Below, piece after piece: positions 24,525 to 33,728 of a stretch of 64,000 nt of DNA. The stretch's first letter is position 1. Every line of letters starts with the position of its first letter. Source of the stretch: Poindextera sp036272595 (lineage in GTDB: Bacteria; Pseudomonadota; Alphaproteobacteria; Caulobacterales; Caulobacteraceae); assembly GCA_036272595.1 (NCBI GenBank), contig DATAYM010000076.1, forward strand, positions 62,001 to 126,000, written 5' to 3'. The notes under the pieces were generated by a model, which was not told where the DNA came from, did no database searches, and was given only the letters and a program-made list of their open reading frames with translations. A program made the position numbers and the translations under genes.

Positions 24525-27500
24525 ATGCCGCCCGAGCCGGACAAGCCGTCTTCCGAGCCTTTCATATTCCACGATCCGTCCGGTCGGCGGGCGCGGACGG
24601 CCGGTCAGCTCGGCGGGCTTTTGCTGTCGCTGCTGGCGGCCATCGTCGCCGGCTTCCTGATCACCCTGGCCCTGGCGCCGCGGCTGCCGGACGTGCAGCT
24701 GCGCGACCCGCGCTCCTTCCAGGCCCTGCACGTGGAAAACGTCAAACGCCTGAAGGGCAAGCCGGCCTGGACCCATATCGGCCGGCCGCGCACCCCGGGC
24801 GGGGCCCACGCGTCGCGGGCGCTGACCGTCGGCTTCTATGTGAGCTGGGACCCGGACAGCCGCGCCTCGCTGACCCAGCATATCGACCAGCTCGACGTGG
24901 TGGCGCCGCAGTGGTTCGCGCTGAAGGACGCCGGCGGCGACCTGGACATCACCGACGACCCGCAAGCCGTCGCCCTGATCGCCAGCCAGCCGCGCCCGCC
25001 GGCGGTGATGCCGGTGATCCACAACGCCCACGAGGAGCTGTTCGACACCGCCATCGCCGACGGGCTGCTGCTGCATCCGGCGGCCCAGGACAGGCTGGTG
25101 GCGGCCCTGGTCGCCCAGGCCCAGCAGCACGGCTACGCCGGCTACGTCTTCGACCTGGAGAACATGTCGCCGAACGCGGTCAAGGCCTATCCGGCCCTGC
25201 TGGCCAAGGCGCGCGCGGCCTTGAAGCCGCTGGGCCGGGAAGTCTGGGTCACCGCGCCGTTCGACGACGACGACTGGCCGCTGAAGGCGCTGCAGGCCAA
25301 TTCCGACAGCCTGATGCTGATGGCCTATGACGAGCACTGGCTGACCGGCCGCGCCGGGCCGACGGCGGGCGAGGACTGGTTCGAGAAATACCTGAACTCG
25401 CGGCTGTCCATGCTCGACCCGTCGCACACCATCCTGGCTTTCGGGGCCTATGGCTACGACTGGACCGAGGCCGACAAGTCCGGCCAGGGGCGCGCCGACG
25501 CGGTCACCTTCCACGAGGCGATCCAGAACGCCCACGACAGCGAAGTCGACATCGACATGGACGACAACGCGCTGAACCCGCACTACGGCTATATCGACGA
25601 CGACGGGTCCAAGCACGACGTCTGGTTCCTCGACGCCACCACCATGTTCAACCAGATCAAGGTCACCGACCCCTGGCACGTGCGCGGCTATGGCCTGTGG
25701 CGGCTGGGATCGGAGGACCCGGGGGTCTGGAGCCTGCTCGGCCAGCCCTATGGCCGGATCACCGCCGCCGGGCTGATCAACCTGGCCCCCGGCGGCTCGG
25801 TCGACTTCAACGGCACCGGCGAAATCCTCAAGGTCACGGCGACGCCGACCCCCGGCAAGCGCACCCTGACCTTCGATCCCGACACCGGCCTGATCGCCGA
25901 CGAGCACTATGACGTCCTGCCCACCTCCTATGTGATCGACCGCTATGGCGCCCATCCGGGCTGGGTGGCGCTGACCTTCGACGACGGGCCGGACTCCAAG
26001 TGGACGCCGCAGATCCTGAAGATCCTCGAGCAGAAGCAGGCGCCGGCGACCTTCTTCGTCATCGGCGAGAACATGCAGGCTCATCCGGGCATCGTCGCCC
26101 GCGAGGTGCGCGACGGCATGGTGGTGGGCAGCCACACCTATACCCATCCGGACATCTCGCTGCTGCCGCCCGGCCTCGTCGACGTGCAGCTGAACGCCAA
26201 CCAGCGCCTGTTCGAGGTGATCTCGGGGCGGGATTTCCGCCTGTTCCGGCCGCCCTATTTCGGCGACGCCGAACCGAGCACCCCCGCCGAAGTCAACCCG
26301 CTGCTCGTGGCGCAGAAGCTCGGCTACCTGATCGTCGGGCTGCGGGTCGATCCGGGCGACTGGAAGCGGCCGCCTGCTTCGGCGATCGTCCAGACCACCC
26401 TGGACGGGCTGGCCCGCGACGACCCGGAGACCGGCCATTCGTCCGTGGTGCTGCTGCACGATTCGGGCGGCAACCGCAGCCATACGGTGGAGGCGCTGCC
26501 GACCCTGATCGACCAGCTGCGCGCCCACGGCTACCGGCTGGTGACGGTGCCGCAACTGATCCCGATGAGCCCGGACCAGGCCATGCCGCTCACCCACCGC
26601 GCCTGGTGGGCCCTGGCGCTGGACCGCGCCGGCTTCGGCATCTTCCGCGAAATCAACGTGGCGCTGAACGCCCTGTTCATCAGCGCCATCGCCCTCGGCG
26701 TGCTGCGCCTGGCCTTCCTGGCGGTGCTCGGCATCCACCACAGGCTGCACGAGGCCCGCCGGCGGCCCGCCGACCTGGACCCGGAGACCGGGCCGCTGGT
26801 CAGCGTGCTGATCCCCTGCTTCAACGAGGAAAAGGTCATCGTCTCCTCGGTCAGCCGCATCCTGGAATCCAACTGGTCGCGGCTGGACGTGCTGGTGCTG
26901 GACGACGGCTCGACCGATCGCACCGCCGAGGAGGTGCGCGCCCACTTCGGCGGCGACCCCAGGGTGCGGCTGCTCAGCTTCGCCAACGCCGGCAAGGCCA
27001 TGGCGCTCAATCGCGGCCTCGACCAGGTGCAGGGCGAGATCGTCGTCGCGCTGGACGCCGACACCCTGTTTCCGCCCAACACCATCGGCCGGCTGGCGCG
27101 CTGGTTCGTCGATCCGAAGGTCGGCGCGGTGGCCGGCAACGCCCTGGTCGGCAACCGCCGCAACCTGATCACACGCTGGCAGGCGCTGGAATACGTCACG
27201 GCGCAGAACCTCGAGCGGCGGGCGCTGGCGGCGCTGGGCGCGGTGACGGTGGTGCCCGGCGCCGTCGGCGCCTGGCGGCGCTCGGCGCTGGAGGCGCTGG
27301 GCGGCTATCCCTCCGACACCCTGGCCGAGGACCAGGACCTGACCATCGCCGCCCAGATCGGCGGCTGGCGGATCGAGTTCGACCCGGACGCGCGCGCCTA
27401 CACCGAGGCGCCGGAGACGGTGGCGGGGCTGCTGAAACAGCGCTTCCGCTGGTCGTTCGGCACGCTGCAATGCATCTGGAAGCACCGCCAGGCGACCTTC

Positions 27501-27914
27501 AGCCGCAAGAATCCGGTGCTGGGTTTCGTCGCCCTGCCGCAGATCTGGCTGTTCCAGATCATCCTGGCCACCGCCGCGCCGCTGGTGGACCTGGGCGTGG
27601 TCTGGAGCCTGGTCCTGGCCGGAATCGACCACTATTTCCACGGCGACGAGGCCAGCAGCGACAAGCTGGTCCTGGCCCTGCTCTATTGGGCGATCTTCAT
27701 CTTCGTCGACCTGTCGGCGGCGGCCCTGGGGATGGCGCTGGAGAAGCGCGCGCCCTGGTCGGACACCGCCTGGATCCCGGTGCAGCGGTTCGGCTACCGG
27801 CAGCTGATGTACTATGTGGTGGTCAAGGCGGTGGTCACCGCCGTGCGCGGCCCGCGCGTCGGCTGGGGCAAGCTGGAGCGCCGCGCGACGGCAGCGGTCG
27901 GATTGCGCGGCTGA
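24525..27914 (+). CDS. Trimodular membrane protein: GH18-like, CE4 polysaccharide deacetylase and GT2 synthase
   Basis: The 1129-residue protein joins three activities. After one membrane segment (about 29-50) comes a GH18-like domain with YAGYVFDLENM (204-214, D210 and E212 as likely catalytic acids). Next is a NodB/CE4 deacetylase with LTFDDGPD (around 484) and SHTYTHPD (around 536). After a second membrane segment comes a processive GT2 domain with DDGSTD (around 794), DAD (around 845), EDQD (around 935) and QRFRW (around 972), then further membrane segments. It probably makes and deacetylates a beta-linked N-acetylglucosamine polymer. The ATG at 24525 is chosen because upstream codons look non-coding. 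Confidence 0.9.
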   Translation: MPPEPDKPSSEPFIFHDPSGRRARTAGQLGGLLLSLLAAIVAGFLITLALAPRLPDVQLRDPRSFQALHVENVKRLKGKPAWTHIGRPRTPGGAHASRALTVGFYVSWDPDSRASLTQHIDQLDVVAPQWFALKDAGGDLDITDDPQAVALIASQPRPPAVMPVIHNAHEELFDTAIADGLLLHPAAQDRLVAALVAQAQQHGYAGYVFDLENMSPNAVKAYPALLAKARAALKPLGREVWVTAPFDDDDWPLKALQANSDSLMLMAYDEHWLTGRAGPTAGEDWFEKYLNSRLSMLDPSHTILAFGAYGYDWTEADKSGQGRADAVTFHEAIQNAHDSEVDIDMDDNALNPHYGYIDDDGSKHDVWFLDATTMFNQIKVTDPWHVRGYGLWRLGSEDPGVWSLLGQPYGRITAAGLINLAPGGSVDFNGTGEILKVTATPTPGKRTLTFDPDTGLIADEHYDVLPTSYVIDRYGAHPGWVALTFDDGPDSKWTPQILKILEQKQAPATFFVIGENMQAHPGIVAREVRDGMVVGSHTYTHPDISLLPPGLVDVQLNANQRLFEVISGRDFRLFRPPYFGDAEPSTPAEVNPLLVAQKLGYLIVGLRVDPGDWKRPPASAIVQTTLDGLARDDPETGHSSVVLLHDSGGNRSHTVEALPTLIDQLRAHGYRLVTVPQLIPMSPDQAMPLTHRAWWALALDRAGFGIFREINVALNALFISAIALGVLRLAFLAVLGIHHRLHEARRRPADLDPETGPLVSVLIPCFNEEKVIVSSVSRILESNWSRLDVLVLDDGSTDRTAEEVRAHFGGDPRVRLLSFANAGKAMALNRGLDQVQGEIVVALDADTLFPPNTIGRLARWFVDPKVGAVAGNALVGNRRNLITRWQALEYVTAQNLERRALAALGAVTVVPGAVGAWRRSALEALGGYPSDTLAEDQDLTIAAQIGGWRIEFDPDARAYTEAPETVAGLLKQRFRWSFGTLQCIWKHRQATFSRKNPVLGFVALPQIWLFQIILATAAPLVDLGVVWSLVLAGIDHYFHGDEASSDKLVLALLYWAIFIFVDLSAAALGMALEKRAPWSDTAWIPVQRFGYRQLMYYVVVKAVVTAVRGPRVGWGKLERRATAAVGLRG

Positions 27915-27929
27915 ATGCCGCACGCGGCG

Positions 27930-27959
27930 TTGCGGCCTGTCATAGTCAACGCCTATAAC
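27930..27959 (+). promoter_or_regulatory. Putative sucC promoter
   Basis: TTGCGG (27930-27935) and TATAAC (27954-27959) are separated by 18 bp. The latter also fits the Caulobacter housekeeping -10 pattern GCTANAWC in seven of eight positions (CCTATAAC, 27952-27959). It lies 53 bp before the sucC ATG, with no other gene between. Confidence 0.45.
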
Positions 27960-28012
27960 CCCCGCGACCTCGCGGTTGGCGAGGAGACCTTCGAAGGGGC
28001 GCGGCGCTTCCC

Positions 28013-29176
28013 ATGAACATCCACGAGCACCAGGCCAAGGCGGTCCTGAAGGATTTCGGCGTTCCCGTGCCGCGGGGCTATCCGGCCTTCTCGATCGACG
28101 AGGCCGTGCAGGCGGCCGAAAAGCTCGACGGGCCGGTCTGGGTGGTCAAGGCGCAGATCCATGCCGGCGGCCGCGGCAAGGGCGGCGGGGTGAAGATCGC
28201 CAAGTCGCTCGGCGAAGTGCACGTCCTGGCCGAGCAGATGCTGGGCATGACCCTGGTCACCCACCAGACCGGGCCGAAAGGCCGGCTGGTGCGCCGGCTC
28301 TATATCGAAGAGGGCGCCAACATCGCCCGCGAGCTCTACCTGTCGCTGCTGGTCGACCGCGAGACCAGCCGCGTGGCCGTGGTCGCCTCCACCGAGGGCG
28401 GCATGGACATCGAGCAGGTGGCGCACGCCACGCCCGAGAAGATCGTCACCTTCACCATCGATCCGGCCACCGGCGTCTTCCCGCACCACGCCCTGGCGCT
28501 CTCCAAGGCGCTGAACCTGAGCGGCGAGACCGCCAAGCAGGCGCGCTCGCTGTTGTCGGCGCTCTACAAGGCCTTCACCGAGAAGGACATGAGCCTTCTG
28601 GAGATCAACCCGCTGATCGTCACCGCCGAGGACAAGCTGGTGGTGCTCGACGCCAAGATCAGCTTCGACGACAACGCCCTCTATCGCCACGAGGACATCC
28701 GCGCCCTGCGCGACGAGACCGAGGAGGACGCCAAGGAGATCGAGGCGTCGAAATACGACCTCTCCTATATCGCCCTCGACGGCGAGATCGGCTGCATGGT
28801 CAACGGCGCGGGCCTGGCCATGGCGACCATGGACATCATCAAGCTCTATGGCGCGGCGCCGGCCAACTTCCTCGACGTCGGCGGCGGCGCCTCGAAGGAA
28901 AAGGTCACCGCGGCCTTCAAGATCATCACCGCCGACCCGAACGTGAAGGGGATCCTGGTCAACATCTTCGGCGGCATCATGCGCTGCGACATCATCGCCG
29001 AGGGGGTGGTCGAGGCGGTCAAGGAGATGGGGTTGAAGGTGCCGCTGGTGGTGCGGCTGGAAGGCACCAATGTCGAGCAGGGCAAGACCATCATCCGCGA
29101 GAGCGGCCTGAACGTCATCGCCGCCAACGACCTGGCCGACGGGGCCGAGAAGATCGTCAAGGCGGTGCGGGGCTGA
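28013..29176 (+). CDS. sucC: Succinyl-CoA synthetase beta subunit (ADP-forming)
   Basis: SucC with SucD converts succinyl-CoA to succinate with substrate-level phosphorylation in the TCA cycle. The 387-residue protein has the ATP-grasp N-domain (MNIHEHQAKAVLKDFGVPVPRG, KAQIHAGGRGKGGGVK), LLEINPLIV, and the C-terminal Rossmann-like domain with NFLDVGGGAS and NIFGGIMRCD. It opens the sucC-hyp-sucD-sucA-sucB run and carries a putative promoter upstream. Confidence 0.98.
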   Translation: MNIHEHQAKAVLKDFGVPVPRGYPAFSIDEAVQAAEKLDGPVWVVKAQIHAGGRGKGGGVKIAKSLGEVHVLAEQMLGMTLVTHQTGPKGRLVRRLYIEEGANIARELYLSLLVDRETSRVAVVASTEGGMDIEQVAHATPEKIVTFTIDPATGVFPHHALALSKALNLSGETAKQARSLLSALYKAFTEKDMSLLEINPLIVTAEDKLVVLDAKISFDDNALYRHEDIRALRDETEEDAKEIEASKYDLSYIALDGEIGCMVNGAGLAMATMDIIKLYGAAPANFLDVGGGASKEKVTAAFKIITADPNVKGILVNIFGGIMRCDIIAEGVVEAVKEMGLKVPLVVRLEGTNVEQGKTIIRESGLNVIAANDLADGAEKIVKAVRG

Positions 29177-29181
29177 CCCTG

Positions 29182-29772
29182 GTGCGCCGCAGCCTCGCCA
29201 TCGCCGGCGCGCTCGCCGCGGCGCTCGCCGCCGGCGCGGCCTGCGCCGCCGACGCCCCCGACCTGGTCGCGGGCCTGCAGCACTATTGCGTCTCCAACGA
29301 CGCCCGGCGGGACGCGGTGTTGGCGCTGGCGGACGCCGACGGCTGGCAGCCCGCGCCGCCGGAGATCGCCGCCCAGCTGGCGCAGAACATGAGCGGCTAC
29401 GGGGCCAGGGTCAGGCGCGACGCCGCCGGCATGAGCATCCTGATCGCCGGCGACACCCAGCTTCCGGCCCACGACGCCAAGATCGACGCCAGCATCTGCC
29501 TTCTGGCCGTGGTTCCGGCCGACCCGGCCAGCCTGGCCGATTTCAAGGACCGGGCGGCGGCGTGGGCGAAGGTCGCCCCCAATCCGCACGAAAGCAGCGG
29601 CAACGCGACCGCTTACGTCTATCTCGACGAAGACGGCGGCCGCCGCGCGATCGTCGACGACGTCGACCCGGCCGAGGGCAAGCGGCTGATCGGCACCGGC
29701 AAGCTGCGCTTCCTGATCGTCACCAAAGACCCGGGCTCCGCCGCGATCGCCTACATCATTCCCAAATTGTGA
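29182..29772 (+). CDS. Exported protein of unknown function between sucC and sucD
   Basis: A GTG five bp after the sucC stop starts a 196-residue protein with a clear signal peptide (VRRSLAIAGALAAALAAGAACA; cleavage near AACAAD). The mature part has cysteines in LQHYCVSND and SICLLAVV and ends in TAYVYLDEDGGRRAIV and LRFLIVTKD. I do not recognise the family. It ends 6 bp before sucD, so it is inside the succinyl-CoA synthetase operon although its product is periplasmic. Confidence 0.7.
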   Translation: MRRSLAIAGALAAALAAGAACAADAPDLVAGLQHYCVSNDARRDAVLALADADGWQPAPPEIAAQLAQNMSGYGARVRRDAAGMSILIAGDTQLPAHDAKIDASICLLAVVPADPASLADFKDRAAAWAKVAPNPHESSGNATAYVYLDEDGGRRAIVDDVDPAEGKRLIGTGKLRFLIVTKDPGSAAIAYIIPKL

Positions 29773-29778
29773 GACCAG

Positions 29779-30657
29779 ATGTCCATCCTCATCGATAAGT
29801 CGACCAAGGTCATCTGCCAGGGCGTCACCGGCGCGCAGGGCACCTTCCATACCGAGCAGGCGATCGCCTACGGGACCCGGATGGTCGGCGGCACCTCGCC
29901 GGGGAAGGGCGGCATGACCCATCTGGGCCTGCCGGTCTACGACACGGTCGCCGAGGCGGTGCACGCCACCGGCGCCACGGCCAGCGTCATGTACGTGCCG
30001 CCGGCCTTCGCCGCCGACGCCATCCTGGAGGCGATCGACGCCGAGGTGCCGCTGATCGTCTGCATCACCGAGGGCATCCCGGTGGCCGACATGGTCAAGG
30101 TCAAGCGCTCGCTGAGCGGCTCGAAGTCGCGGCTGATCGGGCCGAACTGTCCGGGCATCCTGACGCCGAACCAGTGCAAGATCGGCATCATGCCCGGCAA
30201 TATCTTTTCCAAGGGCTCGGTGGGCGTTGTCTCGCGCTCGGGCACGCTTACCTATGAGGCCGTGTTCCAGACAACCAATGTGGGCCTTGGCCAATCGACC
30301 GCCGTCGGCATCGGCGGCGACCCGGTGAAGGGCGCCGAGTTCATCGAGATCCTGGAGATGTTCCTGGCCGACGACGAGACCCAGTCGATCGTCATGATCG
30401 GCGAAATCGGCGGCTCGGCCGAGGAAGATGCGGCTGAATTCCTTAAGCATTCCAAGGTTAAGAAGCCGATGGTCGGTTTCATCGCCGGGCGCACCGCGCC
30501 TCCCGGCCGCCGGATGGGCCATGCGGGCGCCATTATTTCGGGCGGTAAGGGCGGCGCGGAGGACAAGATCGCGGCCATGGAGTCGGCCGGGATCAGAGTC
30601 TCGCCGTCGCCTGCGGCCCTGGGCGAAACTCTGATAGAGGTGCTGAAAAGCGCCTGA
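29779..30657 (+). CDS. sucD: Succinyl-CoA synthetase alpha subunit
   Basis: SucD binds CoA and carries the phosphohistidine intermediate. The 292-residue protein starts with the CoA-binding Rossmann fold (ICQGVTGAQGTFHTEQ, GGTSPGKGG). It has GPNCPGILTP, VVSRSGTLTYE, GEIGGSAEEDAAEF and the active-site histidine H248 in RRMGHAGAII. It is separated from sucC by a small exported-protein gene and from sucA by a 66-bp gap with a strong inverted repeat. Confidence 0.98.
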   Translation: MSILIDKSTKVICQGVTGAQGTFHTEQAIAYGTRMVGGTSPGKGGMTHLGLPVYDTVAEAVHATGATASVMYVPPAFAADAILEAIDAEVPLIVCITEGIPVADMVKVKRSLSGSKSRLIGPNCPGILTPNQCKIGIMPGNIFSKGSVGVVSRSGTLTYEAVFQTTNVGLGQSTAVGIGGDPVKGAEFIEILEMFLADDETQSIVMIGEIGGSAEEDAAEFLKHSKVKKPMVGFIAGRTAPPGRRMGHAGAIISGGKGGAEDKIAAMESAGIRVSPSPAALGETLIEVLKSA

Positions 30658-30675
30658 CATCTTGCAAGCGTAATG

Positions 30676-30719
30676 GGCGGTCCGCGCCAGGCTTAGTAAA
30701 AGCTCCACGGCGGACCGCC
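30676..30719. promoter_or_regulatory. Perfect inverted repeat in the sucD-sucA gap
   Basis: GGCGGTCCGC (30676-30685) pairs exactly with GCGGACCGCC (30710-30719) across 24 bases that include GCTTAGTAAAAGCT. The right arm ends 4 bp before the first ATG and 13 bp before the second ATG of sucA. In RNA it would form a stable stem next to the ribosome binding site. It may attenuate, stabilise or uncouple sucA expression from sucCD. Confidence 0.6.
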
Positions 30720-30732
30720 GGGAATGGAGACC

Positions 30733-33699
30733 ATGGCTGACGATTCCAGTCTCGCCCCTGGGCGGTTAAACCAGGTTCTGAGCGAAACCTCGTTCCTCTA
30801 CGGCGGCAATGGCGCCTTCGTCGAGGACCTCTACGCCCGCTGGGCGGCCGACCCCAATTCGGTCGAGCCGTCGTGGCGGGCCTTCTTCACCTCGCTGCAC
30901 GACCAGACCGACGCGGTGAAGCGCGCGGTCGAGGCCCCGGCCTGGACCCCGCCGGCGTCGGTGGAAAAGCGACCGGAATGGGTGTCGGCGATCGACGGCA
31001 TGTGGCCGGCGGTCGAGGCCAAGATCGCCACGCGCATCGCCGAGCGGCAGCCGGGGGCCAGCGCCGACGCCGTGCGCGCCGCGACGCTGGATTCGCTGCG
31101 CGCCGTGATGATGATCCGCGCCTACCGCATGCGCGGCCACCTGGCGGCCAATCTCGATCCCCTGGGCCTGGCCGAGCACGAGGACGCCAGCGAGCTCGAT
31201 CCGGCCAGCTACGGCTTCGCCGCCAGCGACTACGACCGGCCGATCTTCCTCGACTATGTGCTGGGCCTCGAGACCTCGACCATCCGCGAGATCGAGACCA
31301 TCCTTCGCCGCACCTACTGCGGCAATGTCGGCGTGCAGTACATGCACATCTCCAATCCTGACGAGAAGGCCTGGCTGCAGCAGCGGATCGAGGGGCGCGA
31401 CAAGGAGATCGTCTTCACCCGCGAGGGCAAGATCGCCATCTTCAAGAAGCTGATCGAGAGCGAAAGCTTCGAGCGCTTCCTGGCCAAGCGCTATCCCGGC
31501 ACCAAGCGGTTCGGGCTCGACGGCGCCGAATCCCTGGTCCCGGCCATGGAGCAGATCATCAAGCGCGGCGGCGCGCTCGGCGTGCAGGACATCGTCATCG
31601 GCATGCCGCACCGCGGCCGGCTGAACGTGCTCGCCGCGGTGATGGGCAAGCCCTACAAGGTGATCTTCCACGAGTTCCAGGGCGGCTCGTCGCTGCCGTC
31701 GGACATCGAGGGATCGGGCGATGTCAAATACCACCTGGGCGCCTCGTCCGACCGCGCCTTCGACAACAACAACGTCCACCTGTCGCTGACCGCCAACCCC
31801 TCGCACCTGGAGATCGTCAATCCGGTGGTGATCGGCAAGGCGCGCGCCAAGCAGGCCTTCCTGCTGCGCGAGGAGCCGACCGCCGGGCGCAGCCACGTGA
31901 TGCCGCTGCTCATGCACGGCGACGCGGCGTTCGCCGGCCAGGGGGTGATCGCCGAGTGCTTCGCCCTGATGGGGCTGAAGGGCTACAAGGCCGGCGGCAC
32001 CCTGCACTTCATCGTCAACAACCAGATCGGCTTCACCACCAGCCCGCGCTATTCCCGGTCCAGTCCGTACCCGTCGGATTCGGCCCTGATGGTCGAGGCG
32101 CCGATCTTCCACGCCAACGGCGACGATCCCGAGGCTGTGGTCTACGCCGCCAAGGTGGCCACCGAGTTCCGCCAGCAGTTCAGCCGCGACGTGGTCATCG
32201 ACATGTTCTGCTATCGCCGCTTCGGTCACAACGAGGGCGACGACCCGACCATGACGCAGCCCTTGATGTACGCCAAGATCAAGGACCATCCGTCCACCCG
32301 CGAACTCTACGGCCAGCGGCTGGCGGCCGAGGGGATCGTCACCCAGGCCGAGATCGACACCTGGCTCGCCGAGGCCTCGGCCTTCCTCGACCGTGAGTTC
32401 GAGGCCGGCAAGACCTACCAGGCCGACAAGGCCGACTGGCTCGACGGCAAGTGGGCGCACATGGCCACCGCCAACGGCGACGACCGCCGCGGCCAGACGG
32501 CGGTGCCGTTGCAGCGGCTGCGCGACATCGGCCTGAAGCTGACGGCGCTGCCGTCGCGGCTGGACGTGCACAAGACCGTCCGCCGCGTCATCGACCACCG
32601 CCGCGAGGCCATCGAGAGCGGCCAGGGACTCGACTGGGCGACGGCCGAATCGCTGGCCTTCGGCAGCCTGCTCGACGAGGCCTATCCGGTGCGGCTGTCC
32701 GGCCAGGACAGCGTGCGCGGCACCTTCGTGCAGCGGCTCAGCGACATCGTCGATCAGACCACGGAAGAGCACTACACGCCGCTGAACAACATCCGCCCCG
32801 GCCAGGCGCCGTTCGAGGGCATCGATTCGGCGCTGTCGGAAGAGGCGGTGCTGGGCTTCGAATACGGCTACTCCCTGGCCGACCCGAACACCCTGACCAT
32901 CTGGGAGGCGCAGTTCGGCGACTTCGCCAACGGCGCCCAGGTGGTCATCGACCAGTTCATCTCGTCGGGCGAACGCAAGTGGCTGCGCATGTCGGGCCTG
33001 GTGATGCTGCTGCCGCACGGCTACGAAGGTCAGGGCCCGGAACATTCTTCTGCCAGGCTCGAGCGCTATCTGCAGCTCTGCGCCGAGGACAATCTGCAGG
33101 TGGTCAACTGCTCGACCCCGGCCAACTATTTCCATGTGCTGCGCCGGCAGATGAAGCGGGAGTTCCGCAAGCCGCTGGTGGTGATGACGCCCAAGTCGCT
33201 GCTCAGGCACAAGAAGGCGATCTCCAGCCTGGCCGAGCTGGCCGAGGGCTCGTCCTTCCACCGGGTGCTGTGGGACGACGCCGAGCACAATCCGGCGCTG
33301 ACCACCATCCGGCTGAAGCCCGACGACCAAATCCGCCGGGTGATCGTCTGCTCCGGCAAGGTCTATTACGACCTGCTCGACGCGCGCGAGGAGGCCGGCG
33401 CCGACGACGTCTACATCCTGCGGCTGGAACAGTTCTATCCCTGGCCGATGCGCTCGCTGATGACCGAACTGGCCCGCTTCAACACCGCCGAGCTGGTCTG
33501 GTGCCAGGAGGAGCCGAAGAACATGGGCGGCTGGACCTTCGTCGATCCGTGGATGGAGCTGACCCTGGCGCGGCTGCAGATCGCCGCCAAGCGGGCCCGC
33601 TATGTCGGCCGTCCGGCCTCGGCCTCGACCGCGGCCGGACTGATGAGCCGCCACACCAAGGAGCTGAAGGCCTTCCTGGCCGAGGCCTTCGCGGCCTGA
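30733..33699 (+). CDS. sucA: 2-oxoglutarate dehydrogenase E1 component
   Basis: SucA is the thiamine-diphosphate decarboxylase of the oxoglutarate dehydrogenase complex. The protein is about 988 residues and normal for the family. It has the N-terminal SFLYGGNGAFVEDLYARW that docks E2, the DIVIGMPHRGRLNVLA active-site block, the HFIVNNQIGFTTSPR and FCYRRFGHNEGDDP ThDP region and the C-terminal MSGLVMLLPHGYEGQGPEHSS. Two ATGs, 30724 and 30733, are in frame; I take 30733 because GGAG lies 4 bp upstream. Confidence 0.96.
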   Translation: MADDSSLAPGRLNQVLSETSFLYGGNGAFVEDLYARWAADPNSVEPSWRAFFTSLHDQTDAVKRAVEAPAWTPPASVEKRPEWVSAIDGMWPAVEAKIATRIAERQPGASADAVRAATLDSLRAVMMIRAYRMRGHLAANLDPLGLAEHEDASELDPASYGFAASDYDRPIFLDYVLGLETSTIREIETILRRTYCGNVGVQYMHISNPDEKAWLQQRIEGRDKEIVFTREGKIAIFKKLIESESFERFLAKRYPGTKRFGLDGAESLVPAMEQIIKRGGALGVQDIVIGMPHRGRLNVLAAVMGKPYKVIFHEFQGGSSLPSDIEGSGDVKYHLGASSDRAFDNNNVHLSLTANPSHLEIVNPVVIGKARAKQAFLLREEPTAGRSHVMPLLMHGDAAFAGQGVIAECFALMGLKGYKAGGTLHFIVNNQIGFTTSPRYSRSSPYPSDSALMVEAPIFHANGDDPEAVVYAAKVATEFRQQFSRDVVIDMFCYRRFGHNEGDDPTMTQPLMYAKIKDHPSTRELYGQRLAAEGIVTQAEIDTWLAEASAFLDREFEAGKTYQADKADWLDGKWAHMATANGDDRRGQTAVPLQRLRDIGLKLTALPSRLDVHKTVRRVIDHRREAIESGQGLDWATAESLAFGSLLDEAYPVRLSGQDSVRGTFVQRLSDIVDQTTEEHYTPLNNIRPGQAPFEGIDSALSEEAVLGFEYGYSLADPNTLTIWEAQFGDFANGAQVVIDQFISSGERKWLRMSGLVMLLPHGYEGQGPEHSSARLERYLQLCAEDNLQVVNCSTPANYFHVLRRQMKREFRKPLVVMTPKSLLRHKKAISSLAELAEGSSFHRVLWDDAEHNPALTTIRLKPDDQIRRVIVCSGKVYYDLLDAREEAGADDVYILRLEQFYPWPMRSLMTELARFNTAELVWCQEEPKNMGGWTFVDPWMELTLARLQIAAKRARYVGRPASASTAAGLMSRHTKELKAFLAEAFAA

Positions 33700-33728
33700 A
33701 CCCGCGACCCCAAGGAGCACGTTTCCCC

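Noticed and set aside
23544..27923. A reverse-strand open frame of more than 1400 codons across the trimodular gene
   Set aside because: Only its last 290 codons encode a recognisable protein (the CitE-like lyase). The rest is an antisense shadow caused by high GC at third positions, with Gln/Arg/Gly-rich composition.
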